Source: Hyphomicrobiales bacterium
GTDB lineage: Bacteria; Pseudomonadota; Alphaproteobacteria; Rhizobiales; Rhizobiaceae
Length of the DNA: 64,000 nt
Assembly (NCBI GenBank): GCA_900473185.1
Contig: UCKU01000017.1
Span: 95,245-159,244 of the forward strand
Direction of reading: 5' to 3'
The position numbers and the translations under genes are program-made. Shown here one piece after another: positions 14,993 through 26,474 of this stretch. Positions within the stretch are counted from its first letter, which is position 1. Every line of letters begins with the position of its first letter. The notes below the pieces were generated by a model. That model saw nothing but the letters and a program-made list of their open reading frames with translations. It was not told the DNA's origin and searched no databases.

Positions 14993-16318
14993 TTACCGCT
15001 CCCAGTCTTCCTTTGCAGGCTTCGGACCATTGCCGATCCGGCGCTCGAGCTCGGTAGCCTCCGTCTCAGATAGACGCAGGTCCAGTGTCACGGAGCCATC
15101 CTCATTATCATCGCGGCTGTCGACGACGGCATGGTCGTAGAGCCAGGGCAGCAGCGCCAGCTTGTCGACCGGCAGCGTGACAGTCGTTTCCGTCATGACG
15201 CCGGACAAACGGCGGCTGATTTCATCCATCAGCCTGTCCACGCCTTCGCCGCTGATAGCGGAAACGGCAATGACATTCTTCATGCCGGAGGACTTCTGCA
15301 CCATGGCGTTATGGGCTTCGGGTTCCAGCCGGTCGATCTTGTTCCAGACTTCGAGAATGCGGCGCTCGCCTTCGGCCTCATCGATGCCGAGGTCATTCAG
15401 GATGCGCAGCACGTCGGCGCTCTGGGCCTGATTGTCTACGTCAGACATGTCGCGGACATGCAGAACGAGATCGGCTTCCAGCACCTCTTCCAGCGTCGCA
15501 CGGAAGGCGGCCACCAGATGGGTCGGCAGATCGGAGATGAAACCGACGGTATCGGACAGGATGACGGTGCGGCCATGCGGCAGCTTCATGCGGCGCAGTG
15601 TCGGGTCGAGCGTCGCGAAGAGCATGTCTTCGGCGAGAACCCCTGCCCCGGTGATGCGGTTGAACAGCGTCGATTTGCCGGCGTTGGTATAGCCGACGAG
15701 CGCCACGATCGGATGCGGCACCTTCCTGCGCTTGGCGCGGTGCAGCTGGCGGGTGCGCACCACCTGCTCCAGTTCGCGCTCGAGCTTGATGATACGGTCC
15801 TGCAGCATGCGCCGGTCGGCTTCGATCTGGGTTTCACCCGGACCACCCATGAAACCGCCACCGCCGCGCTGGCGCTCAAGGTGGGTCCAGCTTCGGACCA
15901 GACGGCCCTTCTGGTAGTTCAGATGCGCAAGATCGACCTGCAGCGTGCCTTCCTTGGTGGAAGCGCGGCGGCCGAAGATTTCCAGGATCAGGCCCGTCCG
16001 GTCGATGACCTTGGCGTTCCATTCCTTTTCGAGATTGCGCTGCTGTACCGGCGTCAGCGGATGATCGACGATGACCAGGCCGGAATCGCTCTCATCGAGC
16101 TTGTTCTTGATTTCTTCAATCTTGCCCGTGCCGAGCAGCGTTGCCGGGCGCGGATCGTTGACCGAGACAATGGAGGCGTTCACGACATCAAGATCGATCG
16201 CCTGAGCGAGACCCGTCGCCTCATCAAGCCGGCTTTCGGGCGTGCGGGTCGAAGCCGATTCGGTCTGCCCACCGCGCAAACGCGACTTCAGGACCGGCAC
16301 GACGACAGTCGCGCGCAT
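14993..16318 (-). CDS. hflX: GTPase HflX, ribosome-associated
   Basis: This 441-residue GTPase belongs to the family that binds the 50S subunit and rescues stalled or heat-damaged ribosomes. It has the HflX-specific N-domain with 'PRPATLLGTGKIEEI', the Gly-rich 'GGGGFMGGPGETQIEADRR', G1 'GYTNAGKST', G3 'DTVGFISDLP' and G4 'NKID'. It is downstream of hfq on the same strand (78-base gap), the conserved hfq-hflX pair. Confidence 0.96.
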   Translation of the reverse strand: MRATVVVPVLKSRLRGGQTESASTRTPESRLDEATGLAQAIDLDVVNASIVSVNDPRPATLLGTGKIEEIKNKLDESDSGLVIVDHPLTPVQQRNLEKEWNAKVIDRTGLILEIFGRRASTKEGTLQVDLAHLNYQKGRLVRSWTHLERQRGGGGFMGGPGETQIEADRRMLQDRIIKLERELEQVVRTRQLHRAKRRKVPHPIVALVGYTNAGKSTLFNRITGAGVLAEDMLFATLDPTLRRMKLPHGRTVILSDTVGFISDLPTHLVAAFRATLEEVLEADLVLHVRDMSDVDNQAQSADVLRILNDLGIDEAEGERRILEVWNKIDRLEPEAHNAMVQKSSGMKNVIAVSAISGEGVDRLMDEISRRLSGVMTETTVTLPVDKLALLPWLYDHAVVDSRDDNEDGSVTLDLRLSETEATELERRIGNGPKPAKEDWER

Positions 16319-16396
16319 GTCATCCCTGTGCTTGGCTGCCTCAGGGATGATGGAATCGTTCTTTGTATCGCGTGTCGAAATGACGGCCGGCCTTGG

Positions 16397-16639
16397 TTAG
16401 GAAGCTGCTTCTTCGCTCTCGAACATCTGCATTGGCTGACCAGGCATGATAGTCGAGATCGCGTGTTTATACACGAGCTGCGAATGGCCGTCACGGCGAA
16501 GCAGAACACAGAAATTGTCAAAAGAAGTGACAACGCCCGTGAGTTTCACGCCGTTAATGAGAAAGATTGTCAGGGAAATCTTTTGCTTGCGTACAGTATT
16601 GAGAAATAAGTCCTGCAGATTCTGAGAACGTTCCGCCAT
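16397..16639 (-). CDS. hfq: RNA chaperone Hfq
   Basis: The 80-residue Sm-like protein forms a hexameric ring that pairs small RNAs with mRNAs. The Sm1 region contains '[20 protein letters not shown]' and the Sm2 motif is 'YKHAISTI'. The usual long disordered C-tail of enterobacteria is absent, as is normal for rhizobia. In rhizobia Hfq influences nitrogen-fixation and stress regulons, and here its gene is next to the ntr genes. Confidence 0.97.
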
Positions 16640-16749
16640 CGCGCCGCTTCTTTCTTTATTGCCGGCCTGATCAAGCCGGTTGAATATTAATCAACCTCAC
16701 CAGCAAGGCAGGTGGCACCCTCATTCCACCTGTCCAGCAAATCTTGGTA

Positions 16750-17613
16750 TCAAATCGTAATCTTTTCCGCAACGTCGAAAAAGGCTTCCCGAATATTCTG
16801 CGAGAGGCTTCCGGGATGACCATTCGCAATTGCCTGTCCATCAATGGAAACCACTGGAAAACAAATGCTTGTGGCTGCGGTAATGAAGACCTCGCGAGCG
16901 GCCATCATCTCCGAAACGGAGAACTTTCGCTCGACGATATCAACCCCCAATTTGGCCGCGACATCGATCAGAGTCGTGCGGGTGATGCCGCGCAGGATGC
17001 CGTGTTCGGCGGGCCGCGTTACCAGTGTACCGTCGGCATCGACGATCCAGACATTCGTCGCAGCCCCCTCCTTCACCATGCCATCGGCATCGATGTAGAT
17101 CGCTTCCTGGGCACCGGCTTCCTTCGCCTGCTGGCGCGCAAGCGCATTCGGCAGCAGCCCGACCGACTTGATGTCGACGCGATCCCAGCGATTGTCGGGA
17201 ACAGTGATCGCCTTGATGCCAGTGGCATTCTTCTTGGCGATGATTGACGGATCGGTGCTCTTGGCCGTCACGACGATCGATGGCGGCGTGCCTTCAGCGG
17301 GGAACACATGATCCCGGCGGGCAACGCCGCGCGTCACCTGCAGGTAGAAAAGGCCGTTGCGGACGTGGTTGCGGCGCAGCGTCTCGCGAATCACCTGCGT
17401 CAGCGCCGCGCGGCTCATCGGCCAGGCGATCCGTAGTTCACTGAGCGAACGGTCAAGACGGTTCAGATGCCGGGTCAGGTCAACGATCAGGCCGTGACGG
17501 ACCTCACAAACCTCATAGACGCCATCCGCGAACTGATAGCCACGATCCTCTATATGCACCATGGCGTTGGAATGCGGCACGTAGCGTCCATTCACATAGG
17601 CAATTCTTGGCAT
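16750..17613 (-). CDS. dat: D-amino-acid transaminase
   Basis: The 287-residue class IV PLP aminotransferase probably interconverts D-alanine and alpha-keto acids, for example making D-Glu or D-Ala for peptidoglycan. The PLP lysine is in 'VDIKSVGLLPNALA', preceded by the 'FLQVTRGVARRDH' strand. The segment 'MVKEGAATNVWIVDADG' holds the conserved Glu. It lies between ntrX and hfq, a conserved rhizobial position. A BCAT-like specificity cannot be fully excluded. Confidence 0.88.
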   Translation of the reverse strand: MPRIAYVNGRYVPHSNAMVHIEDRGYQFADGVYEVCEVRHGLIVDLTRHLNRLDRSLSELRIAWPMSRAALTQVIRETLRRNHVRNGLFYLQVTRGVARRDHVFPAEGTPPSIVVTAKSTDPSIIAKKNATGIKAITVPDNRWDRVDIKSVGLLPNALARQQAKEAGAQEAIYIDADGMVKEGAATNVWIVDADGTLVTRPAEHGILRGITRTTLIDVAAKLGVDIVERKFSVSEMMAAREVFITAATSICFPVVSIDGQAIANGHPGSLSQNIREAFFDVAEKITI

Positions 17614-17657
17614 CGAAAACCTGCTTGGGAAAACCTGCTTGGGGCAAAAGGAGGGAA

Positions 17658-17682
17658 CCGGCGCGACTTGAGCCCGCGCCGG
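17658..17682. other. Hairpin between ntrX and dat
   Basis: CCGGCGCG and CGCGCCGG form a perfect 8-bp stem with a 9-base loop in the 75-bp gap. It lacks a T-run. It may set relative expression of ntrX and dat by partial termination or mRNA processing, which is inference. Confidence 0.4.
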
Positions 17683-17688
17683 AGAAAA

Positions 17689-19053
17689 TCAGACCCCGAG
17701 CGACTTCAGCTTGCGGTGCAGCGCCGAGCGCTCCATGCCGACGAATTCGGCCGTGCGCGAGATGTTGCCGCCGAAGCGGTTGATCTGGGCGATCAGGTAA
17801 TCCTTCTCGAACATCTCGCGAGCTTCGCGCAGCGGCAGCGTCATGATGTGGTAGTCATTCTTGGCCGAGACCTTCGGCAGCATGTCGCCGAGATCGGTCG
17901 GCAGCATATCCGCTGTGATCGGCGCGTCCGGGCCGTCGGTGCGGGCAAGGATCATCAGCCGCTCGATATTGTTGCGCAGCTGGCGGATATTGCCCGGCCA
18001 GTCATGGGCCTGCAACACGGCCATGGCGTCGTCGCCGATGCGGCGCGGCCGGATACCGGCCTGTTCGGAAATCTGGCGCATGAGCTGGTCGACGAGGAAT
18101 GGAATGTCCTCGCGGCGCTCGGCAAGCTGAGGAACACGCACCGGCACCACGGCCAGGCGATGATAGAGATCCTCGCGGAACCAGCCCTCGGCAATGCGGC
18201 TTTCCAGATTGTAGGCGGTCGAGGAAATGATGCGCACATCCACCTTCACCCGCTTGGAGCCGCCGACACGCTCGAATTGCTGATCGACCAGCACGCGCAG
18301 GATCTTGTTCTGCGTCTCGCGCGGCATTTCGCCGACTTCGTCGAGATAGAGGATGCCGCGATGAGCCTCTTCCAGCGCGCCGATCTTGCGCGCCTGCCCC
18401 GGTGCGCCCTCGGTGCCGAACAGCGCCACTTCCATGCGGTCGGGCGTGATGTTGGCGGCGTTGAGCGCCACGAAGGGGCCGTTGGCGCGCGTCGACTTCT
18501 TGTGGATCATACGGGCCACCAGTTCCTTGCCGGAGCCGGATGCGCCGAAGATCATGATGCGGCTATTGGTGGGCGCGACCTTTTCGATCGTCTGGCGCAG
18601 TTGCGAAACGGCGACCGAGGTGCCGATCAGCTCCAGCGCATCGCCGGCGCGGCGCTTCAGCTCGACATTTTCGCGCTTCAGCTTGGAATTTTCCAATGCC
18701 CGCTCGGCGATCAGGATCAGGCGGTCGGCCTTGAACGGCTTTTCGATGAAGTCGAAGGCGCCGCGCTTGATGGCGGAAACAGCCGTCTCGATATTGCCGT
18801 GGCCTGATATCATCACCACGGGAAGTTCGGGATGGCGCGTCCTGATCTCGTCGAGAAGCGAAAGACCGTCGAGCTTGCTGCCCTGCATCCAGATATCGAG
18901 GAAGACAAGACGCGGCACGCGATCGGAAATTGCCGCCAGCGCGCTGTCGCTGTCATGCGCCATGCGGGTTTCGTGGCCTTCGTCCGACAGGATACCGGCA
19001 ACGATCTCGCGAATGTCATGCTCATCGTCAACGACGAGAATATCAGAGGCCAT
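17689..19053 (-). CDS. ntrX: Response regulator NtrX (AAA+ type, GAFTGA loop missing)
   Basis: The 454-residue partner of the NtrY kinase has a receiver domain at residues 4-120 with phospho-acceptor Asp53. The AAA+ domain has Walker A 'GASGSGKE' (170-177) and Walker B 'GILYLDEVGEM'. A Fis-type C-terminal HTH ends in 'MERSALHRKLKSLGV'. Where NtrC has GAFTGA, this protein reads 'FGTEGAPGQARKIG' (212-225), so the sigma-54-contacting loop is absent. The start MASDILVVDD was chosen; the preceding residues overlap ntrY. NtrYX systems act in nitrogen metabolism, redox sensing and the cell envelope. Confidence 0.95.
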   Translation of the reverse strand: MASDILVVDDEHDIREIVAGILSDEGHETRMAHDSDSALAAISDRVPRLVFLDIWMQGSKLDGLSLLDEIRTRHPELPVVMISGHGNIETAVSAIKRGAFDFIEKPFKADRLILIAERALENSKLKRENVELKRRAGDALELIGTSVAVSQLRQTIEKVAPTNSRIMIFGASGSGKELVARMIHKKSTRANGPFVALNAANITPDRMEVALFGTEGAPGQARKIGALEEAHRGILYLDEVGEMPRETQNKILRVLVDQQFERVGGSKRVKVDVRIISSTAYNLESRIAEGWFREDLYHRLAVVPVRVPQLAERREDIPFLVDQLMRQISEQAGIRPRRIGDDAMAVLQAHDWPGNIRQLRNNIERLMILARTDGPDAPITADMLPTDLGDMLPKVSAKNDYHIMTLPLREAREMFEKDYLIAQINRFGGNISRTAEFVGMERSALHRKLKSLGV

Positions 19054-21310
19054 AAACGCTTTCCTTGTCACTGGCTGACGGGGTAGCGGCCACATCCCGG
19101 CGTGGCAGATGCACGCGGATCATGGCCCCTCTTCCCTGGTCAAAATCTGCGGGTGCATCGTGCAGTTCGAGCTGCCCGCCATGTTCTTCGATAATCTTCT
19201 TGACGATGGCGAGACCGAGGCCGGTGCCCTTCTCGCGCATCGTCATATAGGGTTCCAGAATGCTGTGGCGGTTCTCGACAGGCAGGCCGCGGCCATTGTC
19301 GATGATATCGACGGTGAAGCGGTCGCGCGCTTCATCCAGAGAGGCGCGGACGAGGATCTTGCGCGCTTCGCGTTCCTCGCTCGGCACGGCCTCGATTGCT
19401 TCCACAGCGTTTTTGATGAGATTGCCGAAGGCCTGACCCAGCATGCGGCTGTCGAACATGCCTTCCAGCCGCTCCTCGCCGAGTTCCTGCTGGAAGGCGA
19501 TGTGGTTGTTGCCCATCTCGCGCAGGAAGATTGCGTCATGAAGGATGGCGCGCAGATCGCTTGGTTCCTTGGTCGGCTTCGGCATGCGGGCAAATGCGGA
19601 GAATTCATCGACCATGCGACCGATATCGCCGACCTGGCGGATGATCGTGTCCGTGCACTGGTCGAAAACGGCGCGATCGTTCTCGTCGATCTGCTTGCCG
19701 TAACGCCGTTGGATACGCTCGGCCGACAGCTGGATCGGCGTCAGCGGATTTTTGATTTCGTGAGCGATGCGGCGGGCGACATCGCCCCAGGCGGTGGAGC
19801 GTTGGGCAATGACGAGATCGGTGATGTCATCGAGCGTGATGACGTAGGATTCACTCAGATCGCGCACTTCCTCGCGCGTCACCTGGACGCTCAGCGTGCG
19901 CACCGTGCCACCGCGCACCAGCGCGATCTGCTTGCGGAAGTCGCCGCGGTAGCGAGAGGCGGCTTCCGTCAACACCTGATCCACTTCGGGTGCTACTTCC
20001 GACAGCCGCTTGCCAAGCAATTCATCGGCATGCAGCGCCATCAGCGCCTCGGCCGAACTGTTGACGATGGTGATGCGCCGATCCTGCTCAACGCCGATGA
20101 CGGCGGCGGTAACACCCGAGAGCACGGCCTCGATAAAGCGGCGGCGATCGTCCACCTCGTCCTTCGCTTCGAGGATCTCGTCGCGCTGCGTGCGGATTTC
20201 CGAGATCATCTTATTGAAGGTGCGCGACAGGCTGGCAACGTCGCCATCGACAGCGTGAACGGGCACGACGATATCCATGTTGCCGGACGCGACGCTGTCG
20301 GCAGCGGTGATCAGCAGGCGGATCGGCCGCACGATGCGGTCGGCCACCGCAATCGCGGTCCAGATCGCCGCGAGCAGCACGATCAGAGCAAAGCCGATGT
20401 AGAGCACTGCAAAGGCGATCTGCAGCGAGACGCGGCCGGCTTCCATCGAACGGTATTCGGTGGCGTTCTCCTCCATCATGCGCATGGCATTCATGACCTT
20501 GGGGTCGACTGCGCGCACCGTGTAGAGAAAGGTTCCTGATATCGACTCGAGCCGGATGATGGCGCCGACAAGGTTGGTGACACCGGGCGGGATCAGCGTC
20601 GGCTGGCCGGCGGCCGCCTTTTCCAGCGCATCCTGCGGGATGGCGGGCAGCGGTTTTTCCGTGGCGATGTCTGCCTGGACGATGACCGAGCCGTCGCGCT
20701 CGACAAGGAAGGCGCCAAGCAGGCCGCGGCCCCTTGCCTGACGGGTCATCAGTTCGCCGAAGCCGGTCTTGTCCAGGCTGTAGAGAGCGCGGTTACGCTC
20801 AAGATCGTTTGCCATCGAAACTGTCTGGCCCTGCAGATAGCTGGCGTTTTCCAGCATGTAGGCCTGGCCGATGTTGCGGGACGAACTGACGATCGCCTGG
20901 GTTCTGAGCGCAAACCAGCGGTCGAGGCCTGCGTTCAGCGTGATACTGGCAAAGATCGCAACAAGGATCGCCGGCGTGATCGCGACGATCGAGAAGAGCA
21001 CGACGATCCGGATGTGCAGGCGTGCAGCGGCTCTGCCGCGCGTGCGGGCCTTGAAAAGCCGCGCAACTTCGCGACCGATCAGCGCGATCAGGCCGAGGAC
21101 GAAAAAGGAATTGATGACGACGGAGCCGATGACGACGTGAGAGGTCGGGGCAATCGGCGTCACGCCGAGCAGCACGAAGAGCGTGACGGTTGCGCAGACC
21201 AATGCGCCGCCGGCAAGTACCAGACCGGGTACGGCAAACAGGGCACGACGATCGGTCACCGTTGTCACCGCCTCGTTCGCCGTTTCCGGCGATGCCCCTT
21301 CTTCGTCCAT
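19043..21310 (-). CDS. ntrY: Sensor histidine kinase NtrY
   Basis: The 755-residue membrane kinase starts with a hydrophobic N-terminus of three predicted segments (about 28-50, 62-80, 102-122). A periplasmic region follows, then a membrane segment near 296-324, a HAMP domain (about 325-378), a PAS domain (about 390-500), the H-box '[20 protein letters not shown]' with His517, and a C-terminal ATPase domain ('DNGRGLPVENRH', 'GTGLGLAIVKKIIEEHGG'). It overlaps the ntrX start by 11 bases, so the two are translationally coupled. It is preceded by a strong hairpin that separates it from ntrC. Confidence 0.96.
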   Translation of the reverse strand: MDEEGASPETANEAVTTVTDRRALFAVPGLVLAGGALVCATVTLFVLLGVTPIAPTSHVVIGSVVINSFFVLGLIALIGREVARLFKARTRGRAAARLHIRIVVLFSIVAITPAILVAIFASITLNAGLDRWFALRTQAIVSSSRNIGQAYMLENASYLQGQTVSMANDLERNRALYSLDKTGFGELMTRQARGRGLLGAFLVERDGSVIVQADIATEKPLPAIPQDALEKAAAGQPTLIPPGVTNLVGAIIRLESISGTFLYTVRAVDPKVMNAMRMMEENATEYRSMEAGRVSLQIAFAVLYIGFALIVLLAAIWTAIAVADRIVRPIRLLITAADSVASGNMDIVVPVHAVDGDVASLSRTFNKMISEIRTQRDEILEAKDEVDDRRRFIEAVLSGVTAAVIGVEQDRRITIVNSSAEALMALHADELLGKRLSEVAPEVDQVLTEAASRYRGDFRKQIALVRGGTVRTLSVQVTREEVRDLSESYVITLDDITDLVIAQRSTAWGDVARRIAHEIKNPLTPIQLSAERIQRRYGKQIDENDRAVFDQCTDTIIRQVGDIGRMVDEFSAFARMPKPTKEPSDLRAILHDAIFLREMGNNHIAFQQELGEERLEGMFDSRMLGQAFGNLIKNAVEAIEAVPSEEREARKILVRASLDEARDRFTVDIIDNGRGLPVENRHSILEPYMTMREKGTGLGLAIVKKIIEEHGGQLELHDAPADFDQGRGAMIRVHLPRRDVAATPSASDKESVYGL

Positions 21311-21361
21311 TCAGCCTCTCTTCGAACGGCAGTGCCGCCGCGCCCAACGAGAAGCCCAACC

Positions 21362-21388
21362 AACGCCGGTTTGCGAAAAACCGGCGTT
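21362..21388. terminator. Hairpin between ntrC and ntrY
   Basis: AACGCCGGTTT (21362-21372) and AAACCGGCGTT (21378-21388) pair perfectly over 11 bases around a 5-base loop. It lies in the 183-bp gap separating ntrC from ntrY on the minus strand. There is no long U-tract after the stem. It plausibly limits readthrough from the dusB-ntrBC operon into ntrYX. Confidence 0.5.
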
Positions 21389-21493
21389 CAAACGACTCGA
21401 TCGTGGGCGAATGTCCAAACCCTGTGCGTGACCTTTAAGCAACGCATTGTGGCGAAAATGCAACGCACTTTGCCACAATGTCAAGGTCGAAGG

Positions 21494-22941
<1,448 letters not shown>

Positions 22942-22945
<4 letters not shown>

Positions 22946-24096
22946 CGATTGGGTCCTGTCGAGCTTGCAATAGCGGCGTCATCAAGCGAGGCATCCTTGG
23001 AGGCCGGCATGAGGACGCGGAAAATCGTGCGGTTGTTCTGGCTGTCGCATTCGATGATGCCGCCATGATCGCCGATGATCTTGGCAACCAGGGCGAGGCC
23101 GAGACCGCTGCCATTCGGCTTGGTGGTGATGAAGGGATCGAAGAGATGCGGCAAGAGGTCCGTCGGCACGCCGGGACCATTATCGATGACGCAGAATTCC
23201 AGCGGCAGCGAGATTTTCTCGCGCGTGCCGGCGACCGAAAGACGGATGCCTGGGCGATAGGCCGTGGTCAGGATGATCTCCCCATCAGGACGGTCGCCGA
23301 CCGCTTCGGCAGCGTTCTTCACCAGATTGAGGAAAACCTGCACGAGCTGGTCGCGATTGGCGTAGACGGCCGGCAGCGACGGGTCGTAATTCTCGGTCAC
23401 GCGGATATTGCGGGCAAAGCCCGCCTTGGCAACGGCCTTCACATGATCGAGCACGGAATGGATATTGACGGGCACGCGGTCGACCGGGCGCTCGTCGGAA
23501 AAAACTTCCATGCGGTCGACCAGCGAGACGATGCGATCCGTCTCGTCGCAGATCAGCCGCGTCAGGGCGCGGTCGTCATCGATGACGGATTGTTCGAGAA
23601 GCTGGGCAGCGCCGCGGATACCGGAGAGCGGGTTCTTGATCTCATGTGCGAGCATGGAGGCGAGACCCGTGACCGAGCGGGCGGCCGCGCGATGCGTCAG
23701 CTGCCGGTCGATCTTGTCTGCCATCGACCGCTCCTGGAAGACGACGACGACCGAGCCCGGCTCCGCAATGACAGGCGCAACATAGAGATCGACGAGCTTG
23801 TCCTGGCCGAGGCGCGGCGAGCTCAAATCGACGCGGTATTCGTTGACCGGCGCCTTGCGTTCGCGCACCTGATCGATCAGCGCCAGAAGCGGGCTGCCGA
23901 AGGGAATAAAGGTCGAGATGCGGTAGCGGGAGAGATGCGCAGCGCTGGCGCCAAAGAAGGCCTCGGCTTCCCAGTTCGCAAAAACGATGAAACCGCCCTC
24001 ATCCACCATGACGACGGGGTTCTGGATGGCGTTCAGCACCGCCATTGCCATGGCGTTGACTGGATTCTCGGAAGAAGCTGTGCCGTCCGTGCTCAT
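22942..24096 (-). CDS. ntrB: Nitrogen sensor kinase NtrB
   Basis: This 384-residue soluble histidine kinase/phosphatase is controlled by PII proteins. It has an N-terminal PAS domain (about 14-120, '[20 protein letters not shown]'), the H-box '[18 protein letters not shown]' with His151, and an ATPase domain with '[18 protein letters not shown]' and '[18 protein letters not shown]'. No membrane segment is present. Four-base overlaps join it to dusB upstream and ntrC downstream, giving a dusB-ntrB-ntrC operon. Confidence 0.97.
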
Positions 24097-25112
24097 GCCG
24101 CCTCCCGCCGCTCTACCGCACCTGCCGCTATCGCATCACCGAAGCGGGCAATCACATCATCAGGATCGCGTGATGTCATGATCGCAGCCTTTTGCTCGCC
24201 CGGAAGATCCGGCGCGAAGCGCTCCAGATACCATCCGAGATGTTTGCGGGCGTGCCTGACGGCAACGGCCTCGCCATAAAATTCCAGCATCATGCGATAG
24301 TGCTCGACGGCAATGGCCGCGATCTCCTCGCGCGCGGGTTCACGGGCACCAGCCAGAACACCGGCAAGCCACGGTCTGCCCTGGCTGCCGCGGCCGATCA
24401 TGACAGCATCGGCGCCCGAGCGGCGCAGGATCTCCTGCGCATCCTCAGCCGTTTCAACATCGCCGTTGGCGATCAGCGGCACGGAAATGACATCGCGCAC
24501 GGGACGGATGGCATCCCAGTCCGCCCTGCCCTCATAAAACTGCATGCGGGTGCGGCCGTGGATGGTGATGAGCTGGACGCCAGTCTCTTCGGCTCGCTTG
24601 GCAATATGTGGTGCGTTGATGGAATTCTCATCCCAGCCGAGACGCATCTTCAGCGTCACGGGGATATCGACCGCCTTGACGGTCGCCTCGATGAGCTCAA
24701 GCGCATGATCCGGATCGCGCATCAGCGCCGAACCGGAATAACCGCCGATGACCTTCTTGGCCGGGCAGCCCATGTTGATGTCGATAATGTCGGCGCCATG
24801 ATCGGCCGCGATCTTGGCTGCTTCGGCCATCCAGTGCGCTTCACGGCCGGCTAGCTGCACCATATGCGGACGGAAACCGGCAGCCCGCAGGCGCGCCCAG
24901 GATTCGGCGGTATCATTCACCAGTTCCCGGCTTGCTACCATTTCGGTGACAACGAGGCCAGCGCCATGGCGCCAGGCAAGTTCGCGGAACGGCATGTCCG
25001 TGACACCAGACATCGGCGCAAGCACAACACGGTTCCGCACGGACACGGGTCCGATTCGGAAAGGCGCTGCGAGGTCCTTGGAAATCAAATGATTATCTTT
25101 CAGGCACACCAT
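24093..25112 (-). CDS. dusB: tRNA-dihydrouridine synthase (NifR3/DusB type)
   Basis: The 339-residue flavoenzyme reduces uridines in the tRNA D-loop with NADPH. The N-terminal TIM-barrel signature is '[16 protein letters not shown]'. The catalytic Cys lies in '[16 protein letters not shown]'. FMN-binding parts are '[19 protein letters not shown]' and '[13 protein letters not shown]'. No Shine-Dalgarno is obvious at the ATG; the true start could be a few codons downstream. It is the first gene of the dusB-ntrB-ntrC operon, long known as nifR3 in this position, and divergent from ispDF. Confidence 0.94.
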   Translation of the reverse strand: MVCLKDNHLISKDLAAPFRIGPVSVRNRVVLAPMSGVTDMPFRELAWRHGAGLVVTEMVASRELVNDTAESWARLRAAGFRPHMVQLAGREAHWMAEAAKIAADHGADIIDINMGCPAKKVIGGYSGSALMRDPDHALELIEATVKAVDIPVTLKMRLGWDENSINAPHIAKRAEETGVQLITIHGRTRMQFYEGRADWDAIRPVRDVISVPLIANGDVETAEDAQEILRRSGADAVMIGRGSQGRPWLAGVLAGAREPAREEIAAIAVEHYRMMLEFYGEAVAVRHARKHLGWYLERFAPDLPGEQKAAIMTSRDPDDVIARFGDAIAAGAVERREAA

Positions 25113-25253
25113 GTAACTGCATTATTTTTAGCCATAGTTCTACGACTTGCCAAGAGGGTCGAGACCGAATTGATATTTTTTGGGCAAATGCTGGAAAAGG
25201 TCCGAGCAAGACGATAGAGCAATTGACATCCATTCCGCACATTTCAGGGATTT

Positions 25254-26474
25254 ATGCTGCAAATGCATACTAAGCAACCGATATCGGCTGGAATTGTCGT
25301 CGTTGCGGCGGGCCGCGGTGAACGCGCCGGATCACACGAGGAAGGCCCCAAGCAGTACCGGATGGTCGGCGGCAAGCCGGTTATCGTTCATACGCTTGAA
25401 AACTTCATGACATGGGAAGCGGCAACGCACATCGTCGTCGTCATCCACCCCGATGACGAAGCGCTTTTTGCCAGAGCATCCCGGCACGTCATCTCCGCAA
25501 CGCCGATCGAGACGGTTCATGGCGGCGCGACCCGACAGCAGTCGGTGCTGGCGGGCCTGCGACACCTTAGGGATAAGGGCATCAGCCATGTGCTGATCCA
25601 CGACGCGGTGCGCCCCTTCGTCGATCACCAGCTTCTCGACCGGATCGCCGATACGCTTTCGGCCGGCGCGCCCGCGGTCCTTCCGGCAACGCCGGTCGCT
25701 GATACGCTGAAGCAGGCCGGCAGCGACGGGATCGTGGTCAAGACCATTCCGCGCGACCAGCTCTATGCGGCCCAGACGCCACAATCCTTCGATTTCGCCA
25801 CCATTCTCGAGGCGCATGAGAAGGCAGCCGCCAGCAGCAGGACGGATTTCACCGACGATGCATCAATCGCCGAGTGGCTCGATATTCCTGTAACCATCGT
25901 CGAGGGCGCACCGACCAACGTCAAGCTGACAGTCAGAAGCGATATAACCATGGCCGACGACAAGCTCTCAAACGCCCGTATCCCGGATGTGCGCACCGGC
26001 AACGGTTACGACGTGCATCAGCTTGAGCCCGGCGACGGTGTAACGCTCTGCGGCGTCTTCATTCCGCATGACCAGAAGCTCAAGGGCCATTCGGATGCCG
26101 ATGTGGCGCTGCATGCCTTGACGGATGCGCTGCTTGCCACCTGCGGCGCCGGCGATATCGGCGATCATTTCCCGCCATCCGATCCGCAATGGAAGGGTGC
26201 CCCTTCCCGCATCTTCATCGAACATGCGGCGAAGATCGTGCGCGATCATGGCGGCACCATCACCAATGCGGACGTCTCGCTGATTGCAGAGGCACCGAAG
26301 GTCGGACCGCATCGCGAAGCCATGCGCGCCAATCTTTCGGAATTCCTCGGCATCGAGATCGAACGCTGCTCGGTGAAAGCCACCACCAACGAGACGATCG
26401 GTTTCGTCGGCCGCCGCGAGGGGATCGCCGCGATCGCAACGGCAACCGTCGTCTATGGAGGCAAGAAGCGATGA
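25254..26474 (+). CDS. ispDF: Bifunctional isoprenoid enzyme IspDF
   Basis: This 406-residue fusion catalyses two MEP-pathway steps. The IspD domain (about 10-235) is the CTP:MEP cytidylyltransferase, with '[20 protein letters not shown]' and '[11 protein letters not shown]'. The IspF domain (about 248-405) makes the 2,4-cyclodiphosphate, with '[19 protein letters not shown]' and '[17 protein letters not shown]', holding the metal-binding Asp and His. Such fusions are typical of alphaproteobacteria and epsilonproteobacteria. The stop overlaps the next gene by 4 bases. Confidence 0.97.
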   Translation: MLQMHTKQPISAGIVVVAAGRGERAGSHEEGPKQYRMVGGKPVIVHTLENFMTWEAATHIVVVIHPDDEALFARASRHVISATPIETVHGGATRQQSVLAGLRHLRDKGISHVLIHDAVRPFVDHQLLDRIADTLSAGAPAVLPATPVADTLKQAGSDGIVVKTIPRDQLYAAQTPQSFDFATILEAHEKAAASSRTDFTDDASIAEWLDIPVTIVEGAPTNVKLTVRSDITMADDKLSNARIPDVRTGNGYDVHQLEPGDGVTLCGVFIPHDQKLKGHSDADVALHALTDALLATCGAGDIGDHFPPSDPQWKGAPSRIFIEHAAKIVRDHGGTITNADVSLIAEAPKVGPHREAMRANLSEFLGIEIERCSVKATTNETIGFVGRREGIAAIATATVVYGGKKR

